Assembly (NCBI RefSeq): GCF_022008395.1
Contig: NZ_JAIRBB010000005.1
Coordinates: 62,001 to 126,000, forward strand
Source: Aequorivita xiaoshiensis
GTDB lineage: Bacteria; Bacteroidota; Bacteroidia; Flavobacteriales; Flavobacteriaceae
DNA length: 64,000 nt
Direction: 5' to 3'
Within the stretch, counting starts at the first letter, position 1. Each line of letters opens with the position of its first letter. The notes beneath the pieces were generated by a model. The model searched no databases. It saw only the letters and a list, made by a program, of their open reading frames with translations, and had not been told where the DNA came from. The position numbers and the translations under genes were made by a program. Below, piece after piece: positions 43,198 through 51,794 of the stretch.

Positions 43198-43697
43198 TAT
43201 AAAAGTGTTTTTAGTGCAGAAAGATAATCTGGTTCTTCTCCAATTTCTGGAACTAGTTGACTATGGATTACTTTTCCTTTTTCATCTACAACAACAACCG
43301 CTCTTGAAAGAAGACCTTTTAAAGCGCCAGTAGTCATTTCTACTCCATATTTCTTTCCAAACTCTCCAGTGCGAAAGTCTGATAGGTTGTTAACGTTTCT
43401 CAATTCTTCTTCACTTACAAAACGCTTATGAGCGAATGGAAGGTCTTTTGAAATGCACAACACCTTTGTGTTGTCTAATCCTGTAGCTTTTTCGTTGAAC
43501 TTTCTTACTGAGGTAGCACAAACGTTAGTATCAATACTCGGGAAGATGTTCATTACAACTCGGGATCCTTTGTAGTCTGATAACTTCTTAGCGCTTAAAT
43601 CTTCTGAAGTTAATTCAAAATCTGGAGCCGAATCTCCAACTTGTGGTAGACTTCCAATTGTTTCGATGTCCTTTCCACCTAATTTTATATGTGCCAT
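43197..43697 (-). CDS. tpx: thiol peroxidase (atypical 2-Cys peroxiredoxin)
   Basis: A 166-aa peroxidase of the Tpx type. The peroxidatic cysteine lies in SIDTNVCATSVRKFN (near residue 60) and the resolving cysteine in VLCISKDLPFAHKRFV (near residue 94), the spacing typical of Tpx. It reduces hydroperoxides with electrons from thioredoxin. The start MAHIKLGGKDIETIG is standard. It is the first gene of a two-gene unit with dgkA. Confidence 0.96.
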   Translation of the reverse strand: MAHIKLGGKDIETIGSLPQVGDSAPDFELTSEDLSAKKLSDYKGSRVVMNIFPSIDTNVCATSVRKFNEKATGLDNTKVLCISKDLPFAHKRFVSEEELRNVNNLSDFRTGEFGKKYGVEMTTGALKGLLSRAVVVVDEKGKVIHSQLVPEIGEEPDYLSALKTLL

Positions 43698-43828
43698 AGT
43701 ATTTCTTTTAAATGAGGGATAAAGATAAGAATTCGTTTTCTGTTAATCTATCAACAAGTTCTTAAAGAAAAGAGTTTTTTAATCGATTGTTAAATTTGGT
43801 GTGTTTACTATGCTATATACAAAAGAAA

Positions 43829-43855
43829 AGGCCGTCCAAAAATATAGACGGCCTT
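43829..43855. terminator. terminator of the prx-trx-DUF6952 operon
   Basis: AAGGCCGTC (43829-43837) and GACGGCCTT (43847-43855), perfect 9-bp arms with a 9-nt loop, 24 bp after the stop of the DUF6952 gene in its direction of transcription. Confidence 0.78.
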
Positions 43856-43878
43856 AATTGGAATTCTAAACTGTAAAG

Positions 43879-44127
43879 TTATCGGTCTATAGAGCCTATT
43901 ACTTTTTGTGCAAATGCATTAGCAGCTTCGCGCTCAGGCATTCCATCTTCAATCATTTTATGAACTTCTACTGCACCACATAGGTTAGTGATAAGCTCTC
44001 CAATAACGTCCAATTCTTCATCTGTAATCCTATTGTATTCGCTAAACGATTCTAAAACTTCAATACAGCTTTCAATCTGTTCTGATGAATTGTTTCGCTG
44101 AATATGTCTAATTACCGGTAACTTCAT
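43879..44127 (-). CDS. DUF6952 family protein
   Basis: An 82-aa helical, acidic protein (VIRHIQRNNSSEQIESCIEVLESFSEY, NRITDEELDVIGELITNLCGAVEVHKM). The family occurs in Bacteroidota directly after thioredoxin genes and has no known activity. Its start overlaps the end of the thioredoxin gene by 20 bp, indicating tight coupling. Two cysteines at ~21 and ~51 could take part in redox chemistry, but this is a guess. Confidence 0.85.
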   Translation of the reverse strand: MKLPVIRHIQRNNSSEQIESCIEVLESFSEYNRITDEELDVIGELITNLCGAVEVHKMIEDGMPEREAANAFAQKVIGSIDR

Positions 44128-44422
44128 CTATAAGACTCTTTAAAGGTTCAACTTTATTCGTTTGAACTTGGTTTACTAATTCGCCATTTTTGAAAGTTGC
44201 GAAAGTTGGTAAATTATTCACATTAGCCATCTTTCTGCTTTCAGGAAACTTCTCAGCATCTACCATAACGAATTTGTAACCTTCAGTTTCTGTCGCCAAT
44301 TTTTTAAATTTTGGCTTCATCAATCTACAATTGCCACACCATCCTGCAGAATATTGAACTATCACGTTCTTTTCTTCAGAAACAAATTGCTGCAGGCTAT
44401 CATCTTTTAGCTCTACTACCAT
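44108..44422 (-). CDS. thioredoxin family protein with CGNC active site
   Basis: A 104-aa thioredoxin-fold protein. The active site reads YSAGWCGNCRLMKPKF (residues ~24-39), so the C-x-x-C is CGNC rather than the classical CGPC. The cis-proline loop is NLPTFATFKNG. It is placed between an AhpC-like peroxiredoxin (3-bp gap) and DUF6952, so it is probably the dedicated reductant of that peroxiredoxin, recharged by the TrxB at 23.6 kb. The changed dipeptide should alter its redox potential. Confidence 0.93.
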   Translation of the reverse strand: MVVELKDDSLQQFVSEEKNVIVQYSAGWCGNCRLMKPKFKKLATETEGYKFVMVDAEKFPESRKMANVNNLPTFATFKNGELVNQVQTNKVEPLKSLIDEVTGN

Positions 44423-44425
44423 ATC

Positions 44426-45061
44426 TTAATTTCTTAAATATGTAGCAACTCCTTCGCGGTTAGCGACCATTGCTTCTTTACCTTCTTCCCAGTTTGCTGG
44501 ACATACTTCACCATTTTTCTGAACGTGAGTATAAGCATCAACTAATCTTAGGTATTCGTTTACATTTCTACCAAGTGGCATATCGTTTACACTTTCGTGG
44601 AAAACTTTTCCTTCCTCATCGATTAGGTAAGTTGCACGGTAAGTTACGTTATCACCTTCTACTGTGTAAAGACCAGTTTCTTCATCGAACTTTTCGTTTT
44701 TGATATCAAGAATACCTAAAGCGTTAGATAGGTTACGATTAGTATCTGCAAGTAATGGGTAAGTAACACCTTCAATTCCACCTTCATCTTTTGGAGTGTT
44801 TAACCAAGCAAAATGTACTTCTGGAGTATCACAAGATGCACCAATTACCATTGTGTTTTTATCTTCAAATTGTTTTAGCGCTTCCTGGAAAGAGTGAATC
44901 TCAGTTGGGCAAACAAACGTAAAGTCTTTTGGATACCAGAAAAGTAATACTTTTTTGTTGTTCTTTTTTGCTTCTTCTAGTACATTTAACTTAAAAGTAT
45001 CTCCCATTTCGTTCATTGCGTCTACTGCGATGTTTGGGAAATTTTTTCCTACTAATGACAT
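44426..45061 (-). CDS. AhpC/Prx1-type peroxiredoxin
   Basis: A 211-aa typical 2-Cys peroxiredoxin. The peroxidatic Cys lies in PKDFTFVCPTEIHSF near residue 50 and the resolving Cys in VCPANWEEG near residue 187. RATYLIDEEGKVFHESVNDMPLGRNVNEYLRLVDA is the usual late segment. It detoxifies H2O2 and organic peroxides. First gene of the operon with the CGNC thioredoxin and DUF6952. No AhpF is nearby, consistent with thioredoxin being the electron donor. Confidence 0.96.
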   Translation of the reverse strand: MSLVGKNFPNIAVDAMNEMGDTFKLNVLEEAKKNNKKVLLFWYPKDFTFVCPTEIHSFQEALKQFEDKNTMVIGASCDTPEVHFAWLNTPKDEGGIEGVTYPLLADTNRNLSNALGILDIKNEKFDEETGLYTVEGDNVTYRATYLIDEEGKVFHESVNDMPLGRNVNEYLRLVDAYTHVQKNGEVCPANWEEGKEAMVANREGVATYLRN

Positions 45062-45212
45062 AATTTTATTGTTTATTAAGGTTAATAATTTTCTTTTACA
45101 AAGATAAGAACTACCTTAATATTTAATAGAAATACTCAATGGATTAATTTATAATCCGATAGGTTTTGTCGATAGGTTAAAATTTTAACAATAAGAAAAA
45201 GCTATGAGTGAA

Positions 45213-46706
45213 TTAAGCGGTTTCTGTTGTAGCTAACTGTCTGATTTTAATTCTGAATGCTGCAAAAAGCAAAGTAGTAAATGGACTCAGCCAGTTGAAA
45301 ATAGCATATCCTGCATAATGAAGCGTGTCCACACCTAAAACTTCACTATGGTATGCACCACAAGTATTCCAAGGGATTAATACAGAAGTTACAGTACCAC
45401 TATCCTCGAGAGTTCTAGATAAGTTTTCTGGTGCAAGACCTTTATCTTTAAATGCTTGAGCATACATTTTGCCAGGAACAACAATTGCTAAATATTGATC
45501 ACTTGCTGTTAGGTTTATAGCCAAACAGCTTGCAACAGTACTTGCAAAAAGTCCGAAGGTAGTGTGAAACAACTTCAACAACGCTCTACTAATTGCGGAT
45601 AACGCACCAATGGCATCCATAATTCCCCCAAATGTCATAGCACAAATAATTAACCATACTGTGTTTAACATGCCAGACATTCCTTTGGCTGAAAATAAAT
45701 CTTCTAAAGATTCATTGTCTGTAGCAATAGAACTGTCAACGGTTATTGCGTTCATTATTCCTTTATAGCCAGATTCAAAAGTTAAAGAAGTTCCTCCTCC
45801 AACAGACGCTACAATGTCTGGTTGAAAAATTAATGCGGCTACCCCTCCAAGCAAGGAACCAATTAATAGGGCAATAAGTGGAGATGTTTTTTTAACAATC
45901 ATAATAATTACTGCGATTGGAACTACAAACAACCACGGACTTACGTTTATAGACTTTTCTACAGACGTTAAAATAGCTTGTGTATCTGCTGTTCCGGAAG
46001 TATCAATATTAAATCCTAATATTATAAATACAATTAAAGTTACAGTTAATGTAGGAACGGTAGTATAGAGCATATATCTAATATGAGTAAACAAATCTGT
46101 TCCTGCCATAGCAGGAGCTAGGTTGGTAGTATCACTTAAAGGTGAAATTTTATCTCCAAAATAAGATCCAGAAAGAATTGCCCCAGCCGTCATTCCCAGT
46201 GGAATGTTCATAGCATCTGCAATACCTATCAAGGCAATACCTACCGTTGCAGACGTTGTCCAACTACTTCCAGTTGCCACCGAAATAATGGCACATATTA
46301 TAATACAAGAAGCTAGGAATATAGTCGGGTTTAATATCTGTAGTCCATAATAAATCATTGTTGGGATTATCCCGCTAATTAACCAAGTTCCTGCCAATGC
46401 TCCAACCATTAATAAAATTAAAATAGCCCCAGCAGTCGATTTAATGTTGGAAGCCACTTCTTCTATCATTTGGTCGAACTTAACTTTGTTGAAGAAACCA
46501 ACAATCGCAGCCACAGCTCCTCCCATTAAGAGTATAAACTGGTTACTTCCACTTAGAGCATCATCACCATAAGCTACAGATACATTGTAGAAAAGCATTA
46601 TTATTAATGCAAATACGGGTATTAAAGCCTCCCATATATTTAATTCAAAATTTTCAACAACGTCTTCTTTTTTGGGGTCGGTAGGCTTAGTGTCTTGGTT
46701 TTGCAT
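45213..46706 (-). CDS. nhaC: NhaC-type Na+/H+ antiporter
   Basis: A 497-aa protein from the ATG at 46706, with about 11-12 membrane helices of the NhaC family (TC 2.A.35). Hallmarks: ATGSSWTTSATVGIALIGIADAMNIPLGMTAGAILSGSYFGDKISPLSDTTNLAPAMAG, and late DSGTVTSVLIPWNTCGAYHSEVLGV. It exchanges Na+ (or malate/lactate-linked ions in some relatives) for H+ across the inner membrane. The longer frame to 46760 is rejected, because it adds a basic, AT-rich leader typical of upstream non-coding sequence. Confidence 0.93.
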   Translation of the reverse strand: MQNQDTKPTDPKKEDVVENFELNIWEALIPVFALIIMLFYNVSVAYGDDALSGSNQFILLMGGAVAAIVGFFNKVKFDQMIEEVASNIKSTAGAILILLMVGALAGTWLISGIIPTMIYYGLQILNPTIFLASCIIICAIISVATGSSWTTSATVGIALIGIADAMNIPLGMTAGAILSGSYFGDKISPLSDTTNLAPAMAGTDLFTHIRYMLYTTVPTLTVTLIVFIILGFNIDTSGTADTQAILTSVEKSINVSPWLFVVPIAVIIMIVKKTSPLIALLIGSLLGGVAALIFQPDIVASVGGGTSLTFESGYKGIMNAITVDSSIATDNESLEDLFSAKGMSGMLNTVWLIICAMTFGGIMDAIGALSAISRALLKLFHTTFGLFASTVASCLAINLTASDQYLAIVVPGKMYAQAFKDKGLAPENLSRTLEDSGTVTSVLIPWNTCGAYHSEVLGVDTLHYAGYAIFNWLSPFTTLLFAAFRIKIRQLATTETA

Positions 46707-46765
46707 GGTGTGATTTATTTTTAGGAATGTAATGTTACGATTTTGAAAAAACTTACGCAAATTAA

Positions 46766-46794
46766 AAAAGGGAACAGATTGTCTGTTCCCTTTT
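46766..46794. terminator. terminator after the Cys/Met PLP-enzyme gene
   Basis: AAAAGGGAACAGA (46766-46778) and TCTGTTCCCTTTT (46782-46794), 13-bp perfect arms with a 3-nt loop. Confidence 0.9.
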
Positions 46795-46817
46795 CAAAAT
46801 TATAAACAAATAAGATT

Positions 46818-48020
46818 TTACTTTAATATTCCAACTTTAACCATACACTCACGCATCATAGTGTAGGTGCGTTCAATGTCGTTATCTAAACCTATGCTAA
46901 AACGAATTAATCCATCGCTTAACCCCATTTCTTTTTGTTCGTCTTCTGGAATTTCAGAAGAAGTAGAAGATCCAGGAGCGCTAAACAATGTTTTATAAAA
47001 TCCTAGACTTACAGCTAAATAACCAAGATTGCGCTCTTGCATTAACTCCATTAATTCATTCGCTTTATCAATGCTGCCAGCGTCAACTGTTAGCATTCCA
47101 CCATAGCCGTATTCTTTGTTCATCATTTTAGTAAAAAGCTCGTGTCCTGAATGCGATTTTAAACCTGGATATACGGTTTTTAAGCCGTCAGCTTCAAATT
47201 TTTCAGCCAAATACAAAGCGTTTTCGCTATGTTGCTTGATTCTTATATGAAGTGTTCTCAGGTTTTTTAAAATTGAAGCAGCACGAAAACTATCCATTGC
47301 AGGACCTAGAAGCATATTTGCACCGTCGTTTACATTTCGTAAACTATCGATAAATTCTTGAGTACCACAAGTAACGCCACCCATGGTATCACTACTTCCA
47401 TTTATGAATTTTGTTAAACTGTGAAGTACAACATCGGCTCCTAGTTTTGCTGGAGAAAGGCTTAATGGTGAAAAAGTGTTATCTACTAATAGTTGAAGGT
47501 TGTGTTTTTTTGCAATTTTTGATAGTCCTTCAATATCGGCAACTTCCAACAATGGGTTGCTCACTGTTTCGCAGTAAAGAACTTTAGTGTTTTCAGTAAT
47601 TGCAGCCTCAACCTGATCAAGTTTAGTAATATCTACAAAAGAAGTTTCAATATTTAGTCTCGGTGCAAAGTTTTTAAGAAATGCATAAGTCCCACCGTAA
47701 ATTGTACGACTAGCAACTATATGGTCTCCAGCTTTACACAGTTGTAGTAATGCAGGGGTGATAGCACCCATTCCGCTTGCAGCAACATTTGCTGTTTCTG
47801 TGCCTTCCATTGCAGCAAGTGCTTGCCCTAGGTATAAGTTTGATGGACTCGTGTGTCGCGAATAAAGATAGCATCCGTCTGCATTTCCTTCAAAGGTATC
47901 GAACATAGTTTTTGCTGAAAGAAATGTGTATGTAGATGAATCTGATATAGAGGGGTTAACGCCTCCAAATTCTCCAAAGTATTGTAAATCTTGAATTTTA
48001 TCTGCTGGTTTAAATGCCAT
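46818..48020 (-). CDS. Cys/Met metabolism PLP-dependent enzyme (methionine gamma-lyase / cystathionine gamma-synthase family)
   Basis: A 400-aa fold-type I trans-sulfuration enzyme. YSRHTSPSNLYLG is the substrate/phosphate loop, ASGMGAITPALLQL follows, and the PLP-Lys lies in LHSLTKFINGSSD near residue 208. Methionine gamma-lyases carry a Cys in the loop where this protein has Gly (RTIYGGTYAFL), so lyase activity on methionine is uncertain. Possible reactions are Met or Cys breakdown, or gamma-replacement. NhaC lies downstream in the same direction, but a terminator separates them. Confidence 0.85.
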   Translation of the reverse strand: MAFKPADKIQDLQYFGEFGGVNPSISDSSTYTFLSAKTMFDTFEGNADGCYLYSRHTSPSNLYLGQALAAMEGTETANVAASGMGAITPALLQLCKAGDHIVASRTIYGGTYAFLKNFAPRLNIETSFVDITKLDQVEAAITENTKVLYCETVSNPLLEVADIEGLSKIAKKHNLQLLVDNTFSPLSLSPAKLGADVVLHSLTKFINGSSDTMGGVTCGTQEFIDSLRNVNDGANMLLGPAMDSFRAASILKNLRTLHIRIKQHSENALYLAEKFEADGLKTVYPGLKSHSGHELFTKMMNKEYGYGGMLTVDAGSIDKANELMELMQERNLGYLAVSLGFYKTLFSAPGSSTSSEIPEDEQKEMGLSDGLIRFSIGLDNDIERTYTMMRECMVKVGILK

Positions 48021-48153
48021 GATTGTCTTTTTATTGTTGTTTCACAAATTTGCGAAAATTTATAGGAGTGGTCAAATTATAAAAGCAATTACTTTTTAAT
48101 GATAAAACTTTAACTTTTAAACCGCTAAACTTTTAAACTATTAAGCAGTATTG

Positions 48154-48161
48154 TACCTTTG
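48154..48161 (+). promoter_or_regulatory. -7 promoter element of lpdA
   Basis: TACCTTTG matches TAnnTTTG. Transcription should start near 48168, which rules out the upstream in-frame TTG at 48159 and supports the ATG at 48189. Confidence 0.6.
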
Positions 48162-48188
48162 CATCTTCAAATAAAAAACACATACAAG

Positions 48189-49592
48189 ATGTCAAAATAT
48201 GATGTAGCAGTAATAGGTTCTGGTCCTGGTGGCTATGTAGCAGCAATTCGTTGCGCACAATTGGGTATGAAAACCGCAATTATAGAAAAGTACGATGTAT
48301 TAGGAGGTACTTGCCTTAACGTTGGCTGTATTCCTAGTAAAGCCTTATTAGACTCTTCACATCACTACGAAGATGCTATGAAGCACTTCGAAGATCACGG
48401 AATTGAAATTCCTGGCGATATTAAGCTTAATTTCAAAAAAATGATCGAGCGCAAAGCCTCTGTTGTAGATCAAACTACCAAAGGGATCGTGTATTTGATG
48501 GATAAAAATAAAATCGATGTTTATACGGGAATGGGATCTTTTAAAGACGCTACTCATATCGATATAACTAAGGGTAAGAAAACCGAAACCATCGAAGCAA
48601 AAAATACAATTATTGCTACTGGAAGTAAACCTTCAACGCTACCTTTTATTAAGTTAGATAAAGATAGAGTAATTACTTCAACGGAAGCATTAAGCTTAAA
48701 GGAAGTGCCAAAGCACCTAGTGGTGATTGGTGGTGGAGTAATTGGTCTAGAATTAGGCCAAGTTTATCGACGTTTAGGTGCAGAAGTTTCTGTTATTGAG
48801 TATATGGACAGAATTATTCCTACAATGGATGCTGCCCAAAGTAAAGAGCTTACAAAGGCAATGAAGAAACAAGGGGTTAAGTTTTACCTTTCTCATAAAG
48901 TTTCTGATGTTTCTAAAAAAGGAAAAGAAGTTGTAATTACTGCAACCGATAAGAAAGATAAAGAAGTTACCTTTAAAGGTGATTACTGCTTAGTTTGTGT
49001 AGGAAGAAAACCTTATACAGATGGATTAAAAGCTGAAAACGCTGGGGTAAAAGTTACTGAGCGTGGGATGATAGATGTAAACGACCAACTTCAAACAAAC
49101 ATTAGCAACATTTACGCTATTGGTGATGTTGTTAGAGGTGCAATGTTAGCTCATAAAGCTTCAGAAGAAGGAACCTTAGTGGCTGAAATTATAGCGGGTC
49201 AAAAACCACATATCAATTACAACTTAATCCCAGGTGTAGTTTATACCTGGCCGGAAGTTGCTTCTGTAGGTAAAACAGAAGAGCAGCTAAAAGAAGCTAA
49301 AGTTGAATACAAAGCTGGGCAATTCCCAATGCGTGCCTTAGGAAGAAGCCGTGCTAGTGGTGATATTGATGGTTTTGTGAAAATTCTATCAGATAAAAAT
49401 ACAGATGAGGTATTAGGTGTACATATGGTAGGAGCCAGAGTGGCCGATTTAATTGCTGAAGCTGTAGTAGCTATGGAATTCCGCGCTAGTGCAGAAGATA
49501 TTGCTAGAATGAGTCACGCACACCCAACGTATGCCGAAGCAGTAAAAGAAGCTGCACTTGCCGCGACTGATGACAGAGCTATTCACGTTTAG
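48189..49592 (+). CDS. lpdA: dihydrolipoyl dehydrogenase (E3)
   Basis: A 467-aa flavoenzyme that re-oxidises dihydrolipoamide in the pyruvate, 2-oxoglutarate and branched-chain dehydrogenase complexes. The FAD motif is GSGPGGYVAA (10-19). The redox disulfide is Cys42/Cys47 in GGTCLNVGCIPSKA. The NAD motif is VIGGGVIGLELGQVYRRLG, and the catalytic His-Glu lies in SHAHPTYAEAVKEAA near the C terminus. The start was chosen by the promoter position and the standard N terminus MSKYDVAVIG. No E1/E2 genes are nearby, so it is unlinked. Confidence 0.97.
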   Translation: MSKYDVAVIGSGPGGYVAAIRCAQLGMKTAIIEKYDVLGGTCLNVGCIPSKALLDSSHHYEDAMKHFEDHGIEIPGDIKLNFKKMIERKASVVDQTTKGIVYLMDKNKIDVYTGMGSFKDATHIDITKGKKTETIEAKNTIIATGSKPSTLPFIKLDKDRVITSTEALSLKEVPKHLVVIGGGVIGLELGQVYRRLGAEVSVIEYMDRIIPTMDAAQSKELTKAMKKQGVKFYLSHKVSDVSKKGKEVVITATDKKDKEVTFKGDYCLVCVGRKPYTDGLKAENAGVKVTERGMIDVNDQLQTNISNIYAIGDVVRGAMLAHKASEEGTLVAEIIAGQKPHINYNLIPGVVYTWPEVASVGKTEEQLKEAKVEYKAGQFPMRALGRSRASGDIDGFVKILSDKNTDEVLGVHMVGARVADLIAEAVVAMEFRASAEDIARMSHAHPTYAEAVKEAALAATDDRAIHV

Positions 49593-49628
49593 AAAAAGTG
49601 GATATCGATAAATGGTGAGTAACCATAA

Positions 49629-49662
49629 AAAAAAGCATCTTGAAATATTTCAAGATGCTTTT
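49629..49662. terminator. bidirectional terminator between lpdA and sodC
   Basis: AAAAGCATCTTGAAA and its exact complement TTTCAAGATGCTTTT flank a 2-nt centre, with long A and T runs outside; it serves both convergent genes. Confidence 0.9.
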
Positions 49663-49686
49663 TTGCTTTATATGACTTATTGTGGA

Positions 49687-50271
49687 TTATTCAATAATTC
49701 CTCCACAAGAAACACGTCCACCAGCATCACCTGTTGGTTGTGAAACAAAATCGTCTTCACCATCGTGAACAATAATAGCTTTCCCAACAATGTTTTTGTT
49801 TTCATCATCACATCCAATACACCATTCGTCAGTTTCCATAGAAATTTTTGCCATCCCATTAGCATCAGCAACCATATTTCCTATATCACCTTTATGGTAG
49901 CCTTCGGCATCTCCCCACTTACCGTGTCTTTGATGAGTTGGGTTCCAGTGACCTCCAGTTGAAGTTCCATCATCTGCACTACAGTCTGCTTTTTCGTGAA
50001 TATGAATGGCGTGAGTACCTTCAGTTAAACCTTCAAATTTTGCGTCCATTTTTACTACTCCATTTTCTTCAGTAAAGACAACCTGACCAATAGCATTACT
50101 TCCACTTTTAGACTCCATCATTACCGATAGCGTTTTTGGAGCTTCCTTTACTTCTTCCACTTCAACCGATTCGGTTAATTCCTCTAAAGAATCAGCATCT
50201 TTTTTTTCGTTTTTACAGCCTACAAAAGCTATCATTGCTGAAGCTGTAAGTAATAGTCCTAATTTTTTCAT
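49687..50271 (-). CDS. sodC: Cu/Zn superoxide dismutase, lipoprotein
   Basis: A 194-aa envelope superoxide dismutase. The lipobox A-F-V-G-C (Cys at residue 19) is followed by an acidic linker. Metal ligands are visible: THAIHIHEKADCS (two Cu His), GGHWNPTHQRHG (bridging and Zn His), GYHKGDIGN (Zn site, with D) and IIVHDGEDDF (Cu His). The disulfide partner is in GGRVSCGGIIE. An extra WCIGCDDE segment adds two cysteines between the Zn loop and the last Cu His, which is not standard. It removes superoxide in the periplasm or at the surface. Confidence 0.93.
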   Translation of the reverse strand: MKKLGLLLTASAMIAFVGCKNEKKDADSLEELTESVEVEEVKEAPKTLSVMMESKSGSNAIGQVVFTEENGVVKMDAKFEGLTEGTHAIHIHEKADCSADDGTSTGGHWNPTHQRHGKWGDAEGYHKGDIGNMVADANGMAKISMETDEWCIGCDDENKNIVGKAIIVHDGEDDFVSQPTGDAGGRVSCGGIIE

Positions 50272-50402
50272 TTAAAAAGTTTTTTAGTTTGTGTTGATTA
50301 TTAATTAATCATTAAAGGTAAGATTTCGCCATCCTACAAACAAGATTTTAAAAAAATCTTAGCAGTTTTTATGAATAACGGAATTCTACTAATATTTAAG
50401 CA

Positions 50403-51617
50403 TTATTCTACAAGTTTAGTAATAATTTGTGTTTTGCTATGAAGCGTTTTATGAACAGGGCATTTATCTGCAATTTGCATCAATTTCGTTTTTTGCTCAT
50501 CGGTTAGATTCCCTACCAATTTAATTTCACGCTTAAAAGTGTCAATTTTTGAAGAATCTTTTTCGCATTCTTGACAATCTATAGCGTGTTCTTTTGAGTA
50601 GTCTATATGCACGGAAACATTGCCTACATCCCAATTTTTTCTTCTCGCATACATATGTATTGTCATAACTGTACAAGCAGCAAGTCCTGCAGATAAAAAT
50701 TCGTAAGGCGAAGGACCGAAGTTGTTTCCGCCGAAAGATTTTGGTTCATCTGCTATTAAATAATGATCGCCAACTTTTAAATTGGTGGTAAACTTCTCGT
50801 CTTGTCCTAAACTAGCAGCAACCTTACTTTTACTCCTTATTTCTTTGGCAGAAGGTATTTCTACATATCGCGAAGCCCATCCAGCAATAACTTCACCTAC
50901 ATACTTAGAATCTTCTTTTTTCGAAAGTAAATGATCTACGCCATCTAATGACACAAAGCTTTTAGGATGATGAGCGGCGATGTAAATTTTTTCAGCATTT
51001 TTAATACCAACTGTGTTATCTTGTGGAGAATGTAAAATTAACAATGCTTTTCTAAGATCACTTACAACATCTTTTAAAGTGTTGTTTTCTAGATCGTCTA
51101 GAAATTGTTTTTTTATGGTGAAATCTACACCGCCTAAATTAACTTTAGCTTTTCCATTTCTAGTTATTTCTTGTTCGCTATCCTTTAATAAATGCATAAC
51201 GTGCGATGGATCACTTGGCGAATTGATAACTGCAACAGCTTTTATAGATTCAAGTTTAGAAGCCGCAAAAATGGCCGCAGCTCCACCAAGCGAATGGCCA
51301 ATGATAAGCGTAGGGGCTTGATAATTGTTTTCTAAGAAGTTGGCTGCTTCTATAAGATCGTCAACGTTTCCTGAAAAGTTGGTATTCTCAAAATCTCCTT
51401 CGCTTTCACCTAAACCTGTGAAATCAAATCGCAACACTCCGAATCCTTCATTCGTTAGTGCCCGACCAACATTTTTTACAGCAGTTAAGTTTTTGGTGCA
51501 CGTAAAACAATGCGCAAATATTACAAAGTTATGAGGCTTCTGATCTAATGGTAGTTCTAAACGACCTGCTAATTGCTCTTCATCTTTATTAGTAAAAGAT
51601 ACCTTATGGATATTCAT
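50403..51617 (-). CDS. bifunctional alpha/beta-hydrolase / OsmC family protein
   Basis: A 404-aa fusion. N-terminal alpha/beta-hydrolase (~1-255): oxyanion/strand region NFVIFAHCFTCTKN, nucleophile elbow GHSLGGAA (Ser near 110), and late Asp/His DGVDHLLSKKEDSKYVG. C-terminal OsmC domain (~270-404), with the peroxidatic and resolving cysteines in SAGLAACTVMTIHMYA and ADKCPVHKTLHSKTQI. OsmC proteins reduce organic hydroperoxides. The same fusion is known in other Bacteroidota and Proteobacteria, perhaps linking an ester or peroxide hydrolase to peroxide reduction. Both halves look complete. Confidence 0.93.
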   Translation of the reverse strand: MNIHKVSFTNKDEEQLAGRLELPLDQKPHNFVIFAHCFTCTKNLTAVKNVGRALTNEGFGVLRFDFTGLGESEGDFENTNFSGNVDDLIEAANFLENNYQAPTLIIGHSLGGAAAIFAASKLESIKAVAVINSPSDPSHVMHLLKDSEQEITRNGKAKVNLGGVDFTIKKQFLDDLENNTLKDVVSDLRKALLILHSPQDNTVGIKNAEKIYIAAHHPKSFVSLDGVDHLLSKKEDSKYVGEVIAGWASRYVEIPSAKEIRSKSKVAASLGQDEKFTTNLKVGDHYLIADEPKSFGGNNFGPSPYEFLSAGLAACTVMTIHMYARRKNWDVGNVSVHIDYSKEHAIDCQECEKDSSKIDTFKREIKLVGNLTDEQKTKLMQIADKCPVHKTLHSKTQIITKLVE

Positions 51618-51794
51618 AAAAATCGTTTTTGATTAAAGTACAAATTGTAAAAATATGTAACTTTAAAATTAAGTATTTTATAAAGGAAAAACAGAAGTTT
51701 CCATAAATTAATTCAACAGCGTTCATTAATAGTTTTAATGCTAGTTTAACGTTTACCTGTTTTATTTAAATAACAAATCTGTTACATTTATAAG

